Assembly: GCA_031363085.1 (NCBI GenBank) | Contig: JANLTU010000183.1 | Coordinates: 1 to 57,748 of the forward strand | From: UBA6921 sp031363085 | Lineage (GTDB): Bacteria; Pseudomonadota; Gammaproteobacteria; SG8-11 | Reading direction: 5' to 3' | DNA: 57,748 nt | Shown here: positions 51,741-57,748 of the stretch, one piece after another | Layout of the letters: each line of letters opens with the position of its first letter | Position numbering within the stretch: the first letter of the stretch is position 1 | Program-made: the position numbers and the translations under genes | Notes under the pieces: model-generated | The model's database searches: none | Seen by the model: only the letters and a program-made list of their open reading frames with translations | Told to the model about the DNA's origin: nothing

Positions 51741-53099
51741 CTAAAATGTCATGCCCGGCGGCACGCGCCCCTTCATTGCGCGTAGCATGCGTGCAAACCC
51801 GCCGCCGCCCATCTTCTTCATCATCTTCTGCATCTGGGTGAATTGCTTGAGCAAGCGGTTGACGTCCTGCACCTGGGTGCCGGAGCCCTGCGCGATGCGA
51901 CGCTTGCGCGAGCCATTGATGATGTCGGGGTGACGACGCTCTTGCGTGGTCATCGAACCGACGATGGATTCCAGACGTTTGAGCTCTTTGTCGTTAAACT
52001 GGTTTTTTGCGGCTTCCGGAAGCTGGCTCATGCCCGGCAGTTTGTCCATCATGCTGGCGAGGCCGCCCATGGAACGCATCTGCTGCAACTGGTCGCGGTA
52101 ATCCTCCAGATTCAAACCCTTGCCCTTGTGCATTTTCTGCACGAGCTTGTCGGCTTTTTGCTTGTCAACACCGCGCTCCACCTGCTCCACCAAACTGAGC
52201 ACGTCACCCATACCCAAAATGCGTGAAGCGATACGGTCGGGATAAAACGGTTCAAGCGCGCCGGTTTTCTCGCCAATACCCATGAACTTGATCGGCTTGC
52301 CGGTGATGTGGCGCACCGATAACGCGGCACCGCCGCGTGCGTCGCCGTCGGTCTTGGTCAGCACCACACCGGTCAGCGGCAAGGCGTCATTGAAGGCTTT
52401 AGCGGTGTTGGCTGCATCCTGGCCGGTCATGCTGTCGACCACGAACAGCGTTTCAACCGGATTAAGCGCCGCGTGCAGACGTTGGATCTCGCGCATCATG
52501 TCGGCGTCGATGTGCAGGCGACCGGCGGTGTCGACAATCAACACATCTTTGGACTGCACCTGCGCTTGGCGCAGCGCGGCCTGCGCGATGACCACCGGGT
52601 CTTGCGACGGATCGCTGCCAAAGAAATCCACGCCGATCTCGTGCGCGAGTTTCTGCAATTGCTCGATGGCCGCAGGTCGATACACGTCGGCACTGACCAC
52701 CAGCACCGATTTTTTTTCGCGCTCGGTCAGAAAGCGCGCAAGCTTGGCGACCGTGGTGGTTTTGCCGGAACCCTGCAAGCCGGCCATCAAAATCACTGCC
52801 GGCGGGCGCGTCGACAAATCCAGCGCCGTATTGGTTTCACCCATCAACTGCACCAGCTCGTCGCGCACCACCTTCACCAACACCTGACCCGGTGTCAGGC
52901 TGCCGCTGACTTCGACGCCGACTGCGCGTTGCTTCACGTGCGCGACGAAATCGCGCACCACCGGCAAGGCCACGTCGGCTTCGAGCAGCGCCATGCGCAC
53001 TTCGCGCAGCGTGTCTTTAACATTGTCTTCGGTGATGCGGCTTAAGCCGCGCATGTCTTTGACGACGCGCGCCAGACGTTCGGTCAGGCTTTCGAACAT
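51741..53099 (-). CDS. ffh: Signal recognition particle protein Ffh
   Basis: A 452-residue GTPase that with 4.5S RNA brings nascent membrane proteins to the SecYEG translocon through FtsY. N domain (MFESLTERLARVVKDMRG), G domain with GLQGSGKTT (residues 107-115), VDTAGRLHID, LTKTDGDARGGAAL and the GAL closing motif (TGALEPFYPD), then a Met-rich M domain with RSMGGLASMMDKLPGM and RKRRIAQGSGTQVQDVNRLL, which binds RNA. GAGGTGG precedes ATG 53099. Length is usual for the family. Confidence 0.98.
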   Translation of the reverse strand: MFESLTERLARVVKDMRGLSRITEDNVKDTLREVRMALLEADVALPVVRDFVAHVKQRAVGVEVSGSLTPGQVLVKVVRDELVQLMGETNTALDLSTRPPAVILMAGLQGSGKTTTVAKLARFLTEREKKSVLVVSADVYRPAAIEQLQKLAHEIGVDFFGSDPSQDPVVIAQAALRQAQVQSKDVLIVDTAGRLHIDADMMREIQRLHAALNPVETLFVVDSMTGQDAANTAKAFNDALPLTGVVLTKTDGDARGGAALSVRHITGKPIKFMGIGEKTGALEPFYPDRIASRILGMGDVLSLVEQVERGVDKQKADKLVQKMHKGKGLNLEDYRDQLQQMRSMGGLASMMDKLPGMSQLPEAAKNQFNDKELKRLESIVGSMTTQERRHPDIINGSRKRRIAQGSGTQVQDVNRLLKQFTQMQKMMKKMGGGGFARMLRAMKGRVPPGMTF

Positions 53100-53145
53100 G
53101 GGTACCACCTCAAAAGAAGCAATTAAAACTGCGGTCGGGAAAATT

Positions 53146-53348
53146 ATTCTAGAAACGGCAGTTGAACGGCCTGCGGGGTGTGACCCGTTGGGTGCAGGGC
53201 AAGGCGCAACGCCGCCATGCGCACAACGGGGCGCGCTCCGTAGGTCGTAGCGGGCTCGCCCCTAGGGTGAAGCCGGTCTAAACCATGAACCTTAGCTGTT
53301 ACACACACTTGCTTAGACCCAGGAGCGGTCAACTGCTGTTTCTAGAAT
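53146..53348. mobile_element. Small non-coding element with terminal inverted repeats (MITE-like)
   Basis: Two 20-bp ends (53146-53165, ATTCTAGAAACGGCAGTTGA; 53329-53348) are inverted copies with one mismatch. The 203-bp unit between ffh and the next gene has no gene, and holds an inner inverted pair GGTCTAA (53275-53281) and TTAGACC (53313-53319). The right end abuts the stop codon of the metallo-hydrolase gene. No transposase or clear target duplication was seen. Confidence 0.5.
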
Positions 53349-54112
53349 TATAGGTTAAAAACTTCGCCGCCCGATAATGAATTGACGTCGCGATCCGGCA
53401 TCGCGGCGCGGCACTCGTCGAAGATGACGGTTTCCTGACCGGGCTTGGGGTGACTGATGAAAATTTTTGGTTGGTGTTTAAGCTTGACGATGTCGGCTGC
53501 CAACAACTCAGGGGTGTAATGGCGCGCCGCCTTGCTCAAGGCGAGCTCTGAATTTGGAAACGCCGCTTCGACCATCAGCAAGTCCAGGCGGTCATGACGA
53601 TTGAGCGCGTCCCACAAAGTGTCGTTGGTGGTGGTGTCGCCGCTGAACGCGAAGGCGCCGCTGCGACAGGCGACGCGATAGCCGACGCAGGGCACGATGT
53701 GATTCACCGGGATCATTTCCAGCGTGCGCTCGCCCAGTTGATATACTTCACCCGGCGCCATGACTGCATAACGCATCACCGGATTTTTCACCGACGGCAG
53801 CTTGGAGAAGTCGGGCCAGACGGTCCAATTAAAAATATGGTCTTGTAACGCTTTGAGGGTTGCGGCCTGACCATGAATCACAATCGGCGCGACGATTTGC
53901 GGAAACATGGTATCGACCAGCAGCGGCAGGAATGCAAAATGGTCAAGATGCGAATGAGTCAGGAACACATGACCGATGGTGGCCATTTCTTCGAGCGACA
54001 AGTTGCCTACGCCGCTGCCCGCGTCGATCAGGATATCGTCATCAACGAGTAATGAGGTGGTGCGACGATCAACACCGATGCCGCCACTGCATCCCAAAAT
54101 CTGTAAGCGCAT
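53348..54112 (-). CDS. Metallo-beta-lactamase-fold hydrolase (RNase Z/cAMP-phosphodiesterase type)
   Basis: A 254-residue protein. It opens with LQILGCSGGIGVDRRTTSLL then VDDDILIDAGSGVGNL, followed by the metal motif FLTHSHLDHFAFLP (HxHxDH), PVNHIVPCVGYRV, FAFSGDTTTNDTLWDALNRH with the metal-binding Asp, and KIFISHPKPGQE with the last His. The arrangement resembles RNase Z and class II cyclic-nucleotide phosphodiesterases. No signal peptide, so cytoplasmic. The substrate cannot be deduced. It lies next to ffh and is divergent from the ypjD-like gene. Confidence 0.88.
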   Translation of the reverse strand: MRLQILGCSGGIGVDRRTTSLLVDDDILIDAGSGVGNLSLEEMATIGHVFLTHSHLDHFAFLPLLVDTMFPQIVAPIVIHGQAATLKALQDHIFNWTVWPDFSKLPSVKNPVMRYAVMAPGEVYQLGERTLEMIPVNHIVPCVGYRVACRSGAFAFSGDTTTNDTLWDALNRHDRLDLLMVEAAFPNSELALSKAARHYTPELLAADIVKLKHQPKIFISHPKPGQETVIFDECRAAMPDRDVNSLSGGEVFNL

Positions 54113-54269
54113 TACTCGGTCCCGATCCGCGTGATTGCTTTTAAGTGTACGTTCAACAAGTAAATTTACTTTAGCTCATCTTCGATAAATATTTAGCTTA
54201 AATAATGTGGCGCGGTTAAACTTTTCAATCGCGCTCCCTGCCGCCCCTAACTATAACGACCGATTATCC

Positions 54270-55097
54270 GTGAACACGAATTTCACTTCTTTACTCGCCA
54301 TAATCATTTATTTAATGGTGGCTTTCGCGCTTGCTGGACGTTTATTTGCGCGCCTGCCGGCCGAACATCTGCTGACCCGCGTCAACAAGCTCTGGCTACT
54401 GTTGATCGCCGCCGTGGGGGTGCTGCTGCACGCCGGCGTGTTGTATACCACCATTTTTGCCAGTGCCGCCGGCGGCTTGAATTTCGGCTTCTTCAACGCG
54501 ATCTCGCTGATGACCTGGCTGGCGGCAGCATTGCTGCTGCTCGCAGCGCTGTCGAAACCGGTCGAAAGCTTGGGCGTGGTGATTTTGCCGTCCGCCGCCG
54601 TGGCGCTGGCGCTGGAATTAATGTTCTCGGCCACGCATATTTTGCTCACCGCCGATGCCGCCGAGCTAAGGTACCACATTGTAATTTCCATTTTGGCCTA
54701 CAGCACACTCAGCATCGCGGCGCTGCAGTCGGTGGTGTTGTGGGTGCAAAACAACTCGTTGCGCGCCAAGCATCCGGGCGGATTTATCCGCGCCTTCCCG
54801 CCGTTGGAAACCATGGAATCACTGTTGTTCCAAATGATCGCCGTCGGCTTTGTGTTTCTTACTTTGTCGCTGCTCACCGGTCTGCCGCAAATCGACAACA
54901 TGTTTGCGCAACATCAGGCGCACAAGACCATTCTGTCGATTATCGCGTGGTGTTTTTTCGCCGTGCTGTTGTGGGGCCGCTGGCGCTTCGGCTGGCGTGG
55001 CCGCACCGCCGTGCGCTGGGTATTGAGCGGCTTTGTGGTGCTGCTGTTGGCTTATTTCGGCGTGAAGCTGGTTAAAGAATTGTTGCTCGGTCGCTGA
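54270..55097 (+). CDS. YpjD/CcsA-like cytochrome c assembly family membrane protein
   Basis: A 275-residue inner-membrane protein with about eight helices. Seen: SLLAIIIYLMVAFALAGRLF, LLLIAAVGVLLHAGVLYTTI with a membrane His, FNAISLMTWLAAALLLLAAL, YHIVISILAYSTLSIAALQS, MIAVGFVFLTLSLLTGL and HQAHKTILSIIAWCFFAVLL, with His residues placed as in CcsA-type heme handlers. In many proteobacteria this gene sits beside ffh and corB-like genes, as here. GTG 54270 is chosen, since a start at 54207 adds residues with no membrane or family pattern. Its exact task is unknown. Confidence 0.85.
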   Translation: MNTNFTSLLAIIIYLMVAFALAGRLFARLPAEHLLTRVNKLWLLLIAAVGVLLHAGVLYTTIFASAAGGLNFGFFNAISLMTWLAAALLLLAALSKPVESLGVVILPSAAVALALELMFSATHILLTADAAELRYHIVISILAYSTLSIAALQSVVLWVQNNSLRAKHPGGFIRAFPPLETMESLLFQMIAVGFVFLTLSLLTGLPQIDNMFAQHQAHKTILSIIAWCFFAVLLWGRWRFGWRGRTAVRWVLSGFVVLLLAYFGVKLVKELLLGR

Positions 55098-55125
55098 CCG
55101 CGCGCGCCCGGCTTCCACAAACCGC

Positions 55126-56403
55126 ATGGAAACCCTGTCCACCAACACCTTACTCATTACTCTGGTCGTGCTGGTCATCGCGTCGGCATTTTTTTCGGCG
55201 GCGGAAACCAGCCTCATCAGCCTGAACCGGTATCGCTTGCGCCATTTGGTGCGCGCCAAGCATCCGGGTGCGATGCGCGCCGCACGCCTGCTGGAAAAAC
55301 CCGACCGCTTCATCGGCTTTATTCTGCTGGGGAATAATTTTGCCAACACGGCGGCGTCGGTGATCACGACCTTGCTGTCGCAACGCCTATTCGACGACTT
55401 CGGCCTCGCCGTCGCCACCGGTGTGCTGACCTTCGTGCTGCTGGTGTTTAGCGAAGTCACGCCCAAAACGCTCGCTGCGCTACGCCCGGAACGCGTCGCT
55501 TTCCCGGCCGCCTATGTGATCGAACCGCTGTTGCGGGTGGTGTATTACCCGCTGGTGTGGCCGACCGGAGTGATTGCCAACGGCCTGCTGCGCCTGTTCG
55601 GCGTGTCGGTGAAGCGCCAGCCGGGGCAGATGATCACCCACGAGGAACTGCGCACCATCCTGAGCGAAGCCGGCGCCATGATTCCCGGCCGCGGTCAGGA
55701 AATGCTCACCGCCGTGCTCGATCTTGACAATGCCAACGTCGACGACATCATGGTACCGCAGACCGAAATCATCGGTATCGATCTGGACGACGATCTGGAC
55801 GTGATCATCCATAAGCTCACCACCGCCGAGCACACACGCTTGCCGGTATTTCACTCCGACATCAACCAGGTAGTGGGCATTCTGCACGTGCGCCACGCCG
55901 TGCCGTTGCTGGCTAAAAACGAACTGACCAAAGAGTCGCTGACGCGTTTGCTGCGCGATCCCTACTTCGTGCCGGAAGGCACGCCGCTCAACACCCAACT
56001 GGTGAATTTTCAGCGCGCCAAGTGGCGTATCGGGCTGGTCGTCAATGAGTATGGCGATGTCATCGGCCTGATCACACTGGAAGACATCCTGGAAGAAATC
56101 GTCGGTGAGTTCACCACCGATCCAGCCGCGCACATCAAGGACGTTTACCCGCAGGAAGACGGCACCTTTTTGGTCGACGGCGGCGCCACCTTGCGTGATC
56201 TCAACAAACAAATGCAATGGGAATTACCCACCGACGGACCCAAAACACTCAACGGCCTGATCGTGGAATATCTGGAAGACATTCCCGAGCCCGGCACCAG
56301 CATGCGCTTGGGCAAGCACATCATCGAGATCGTGCAAACCCAAGGTAAACTGGTAAAAATTGCACGCATCAAACTCCGACCCACACAGAGTGATATCTCA
56401 TGA
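55126..56403 (+). CDS. CorB/CNNM-type HlyC/CorC family membrane protein
   Basis: A 425-residue protein. N-terminal DUF21 (CNNM) membrane domain with about four helices: TLLITLVVLVIASAFFSAAE, then TSLISLNRYRLRHLV, FILLGNNFANTAASVITTLL and FVLLVFSEVTPKTLAALRPE. It is followed by a CBS pair (MVPQTEIIGIDLDDDLDVI, HTRLPVFHSDINQVVGILHV, VVNEYGDVIGLITLEDILEE) and a C-terminal CorC_HlyC domain (DGTFLVDGGATLRDLNKQM). Such proteins take part in magnesium or cobalt homeostasis. It is 28 bp downstream of the ypjD-like gene and overlaps aguA by 4 bp. Confidence 0.93.
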   Translation: METLSTNTLLITLVVLVIASAFFSAAETSLISLNRYRLRHLVRAKHPGAMRAARLLEKPDRFIGFILLGNNFANTAASVITTLLSQRLFDDFGLAVATGVLTFVLLVFSEVTPKTLAALRPERVAFPAAYVIEPLLRVVYYPLVWPTGVIANGLLRLFGVSVKRQPGQMITHEELRTILSEAGAMIPGRGQEMLTAVLDLDNANVDDIMVPQTEIIGIDLDDDLDVIIHKLTTAEHTRLPVFHSDINQVVGILHVRHAVPLLAKNELTKESLTRLLRDPYFVPEGTPLNTQLVNFQRAKWRIGLVVNEYGDVIGLITLEDILEEIVGEFTTDPAAHIKDVYPQEDGTFLVDGGATLRDLNKQMQWELPTDGPKTLNGLIVEYLEDIPEPGTSMRLGKHIIEIVQTQGKLVKIARIKLRPTQSDIS

Positions 56404-57458
56404 TCAATACCCCCGTCACGCAACGTATCCTGCCGGCTGAATGGGCGCCGCAAAGCGGCGTCATGCTGACCTGGCCGCATGACCAAAGCGACTGGCAGCC
56501 GCTGCTGACGCAGGTCGAGCCGGTCTATGTCAACATCGCGCGCGCCGTGTGCACGCAGGAACGCCTGCTGGTGTGTTGCCGCGACCAGCGTCACGTCGAT
56601 CACGTCGCACAGCAACTGAAAAGCTCTGGCATCGACCTGCGGCGCGTCGCGCTGCACACCGCGCCGTCCAACGACAGTTGGACGCGCGACCACGGACCGA
56701 TCACGCTGCTGCACGACGGCGCGCCGGTGTTGCTGGATTTCGTATTCAACGGCTGGGGCAGCAAATACCCTGCGGAGCTTGACAATAGAATCACTCGGCG
56801 CCTGCACGCCCAAGGCGCGTTCGGCGCCACACCCATCGTTACCATGGACTTGGTGCTGGAAGGCGGCAGCATCGAATCGGACGGCCAAGGTACGGTACTG
56901 ACCACCACACACTGTTTGCTGTCGCCCAAGCGCAACCCGTATCTAACACGCGTGCAAATCGAACAACGCGTCAAACAGTTCTTCAACCTGAAACAGGTCT
57001 TGTGGTTGGAGCACGGCCACCTGGAAGGCGACGACACCGACAGCCACATCGACACGCTGGTGCGTTTTTGCGACGCCCACACCCTCGCCTACGTACAATG
57101 CGACGACCGCAGCGACGCGCATTTCGGTGCGTTACAACAGATGGAGCAAGAGCTGCACGCGCTACGCGACGAACACGGCAAGCCGTATCGATTGCTACCG
57201 CTGCCGTGGCCGCAAGCAAAAACCAATGCCGACGGCAAACGCCTGCCGGCGACCTACGCGAATTTTTTGATCATCAACGGCGCGGTGCTCGTCCCCACCT
57301 ATCGCGATGCTGCCGACGCGCGGGCACTCGCATGCCTGCGGGAATGTTTTCCGCAGCGCGAGATCGTACCCATCGACTGCCTGCCGCTGATCCAGCAATT
57401 CGGCAGCCTGCACTGCATCAGCATGCAGTTGCCGGCCGGCGTGCTGCCGCCGCTTTAA
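56400..57458 (+). CDS. aguA: Agmatine deiminase
   Basis: A 352-residue guanidine-modifying enzyme converting agmatine to N-carbamoylputrescine in putrescine synthesis. Family motifs: LPAEWAPQSGVMLTWPHDQS, NDSWTRDHGPITLLHDG, DLVLEGGSIESDGQGTVLTT (acidic catalytic site), WLEHGHLEGDDTDSHIDTLV with catalytic His/Asp, and the nucleophile Cys339 in GSLHCISMQLP. ATGA overlap with the corB-like gene. The usual partner aguB (carbamoylputrescine amidase) is not present after it in this window; the next item is a palindromic element. Confidence 0.95.
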   Translation: MINTPVTQRILPAEWAPQSGVMLTWPHDQSDWQPLLTQVEPVYVNIARAVCTQERLLVCCRDQRHVDHVAQQLKSSGIDLRRVALHTAPSNDSWTRDHGPITLLHDGAPVLLDFVFNGWGSKYPAELDNRITRRLHAQGAFGATPIVTMDLVLEGGSIESDGQGTVLTTTHCLLSPKRNPYLTRVQIEQRVKQFFNLKQVLWLEHGHLEGDDTDSHIDTLVRFCDAHTLAYVQCDDRSDAHFGALQQMEQELHALRDEHGKPYRLLPLPWPQAKTNADGKRLPATYANFLIINGAVLVPTYRDAADARALACLRECFPQREIVPIDCLPLIQQFGSLHCISMQLPAGVLPPL

Positions 57459-57460
57459 TC

Positions 57461-57570
57461 TATAGGGCACTTCTATAAATTCAGAGTTCGCCCAAATGCA
57501 AGGCGCGGAAAAAACTTTCTTCGCAACGCGGCAGTTGGGATGAAATCTGAATTTATAGAAGTGCCCTATA
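57461..57570. mobile_element. Palindromic MITE-like element, 110 bp
   Basis: Two perfect 25-bp inverted arms (57461-57485, starting TATAGGGCACTTCTATAAAT; 57546-57570) enclose 60 bases that contain no gene. The inner part has a partly complementary CCCAA...TTGGG pair. It begins three bases past the stop of aguA. Elements of this GGGCACTTCTATAAATTC type are, from memory, dispersed in some betaproteobacteria; not verified here. Confidence 0.65.
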
Positions 57571-57622
57571 ATATGAACGCAAGCGCCGCGGTTTGCTGGG
57601 GTTTTCAAACCCGCCGCCACGT

Positions 57623-57748
57623 TTACGCCCGCCACAGATAATCCGGCACCTGGTCACGCTGCGACGCCGGCGGAATCGCCGCGCTGGCGAAGGAAATCAC
57701 CGCTCCGACTCCCGCGGCGTGAGCCCCACCTAACCGCGGCTCGACCTC
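57623..57748 (-). CDS. C-terminal end of an unidentified gene (cut by window edge)
   Basis: The minus strand is open from the window end down to TAA at 57623-57625, giving 41 residues: a Gly/Ala-rich stretch (GGAHAAGVGAVISFASAA) and the end IPPASQRDQVPDYLWRA. The codon use is GC-rich in third positions, as in neighbours, and the ending is not random-looking. The 5' end is outside the window, and the product cannot be named. It is convergent with aguA. Confidence 0.45.
   Translation of the reverse strand, partial: EVEPRLGGAHAAGVGAVISFASAAIPPASQRDQVPDYLWRA

Overview
The window reads as an ordinary chromosomal stretch of a GC-rich Gram-negative bacterium, most likely a betaproteobacterium (Nitrosomonadales-like) or a nearby gammaproteobacterium. 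The reasons are gene content and order: mcp-cheW-cheR-cheD-cheB, coaD next to a YfhL-type ferredoxin, dxs-queD-folE2, ffh close to a ypjD/ccsA-like gene and a corB-like gene, outer-membrane/lipoprotein signals, and many chemotaxis, c-di-GMP and histidine kinase genes. No rRNA, CRISPR array, complete insertion sequence or prophage was seen. One tRNA gene (tRNA-Asn, GTT) is present. The species assignment is inference only.

Layout. 1-4.7 kb: chemotaxis operon (MCP 3' end, CheW, an intruding beta-barrel protein, CheR, CheD, CheB). 4.9-9.4 kb: coaD, ferredoxin, gamma-glutamyltranspeptidase, then a 40-aa membrane peptide, a short heme-copper-oxidase-like membrane protein and unknowns. 9.4-15.6 kb: membrane patatin, two tandem paralogous small proteins with duplicated upstream DNA, a Rieske pair, a soluble diguanylate cyclase and a Phd/ParE-type toxin-antitoxin pair. 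15.7-18.6 kb: modABC with a divergent small gene. 18.7-22.3 kb: a 1200-residue protein joining YCF48-like propeller repeats to a KAP P-loop NTPase, the most unusual gene here. 22.4-28.1 kb: a histidine kinase, a two-gene cassette of ATP-grasp ligase and GNAT/C39-peptidase fusion, and a SIMPL protein. 28.4-31.8 kb: a DUF1501-like Tat substrate with a lipoprotein. 32.3-37.4 kb: tRNA-Asn, a four-repeat PrcB-like lipoprotein and a decayed GGDEF-EAL gene. 37.4-42.5 kb: catalase-like protein, acetyltransferase, dxs, queD, folE2. 42.5-51.5 kb: a signalling island of two response regulators, three related histidine kinases and two solute-binding proteins, each of the latter overlapping a kinase gene. 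51.7-57.7 kb: ffh, a metallo-beta-lactamase-fold protein, ypjD-like and corB-like genes, agmatine deiminase, and the 3' end of an unidentified gene. Two non-coding inverted-repeat elements lie in this last part.

How they fit. The 5' cluster sets the output side of one chemosensory system (adaptation by CheR/CheB/CheD); CheA and CheY are not in view. Signalling is the main theme: three c-di-GMP or chemotaxis loci and four histidine kinases. The best candidates for undescribed biology are the propeller-KAP ATPase (18730-22332), the GNAT-C39 peptidase plus ATP-grasp pair (24489-27258), the solute-binding-protein/histidine-kinase pairs (44915-51491), the tandem small proteins (11678-12298) and the tetra-repeat PrcB-like lipoprotein (33049-34689). 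All functions are inferred from motifs read by eye; no database search was run.
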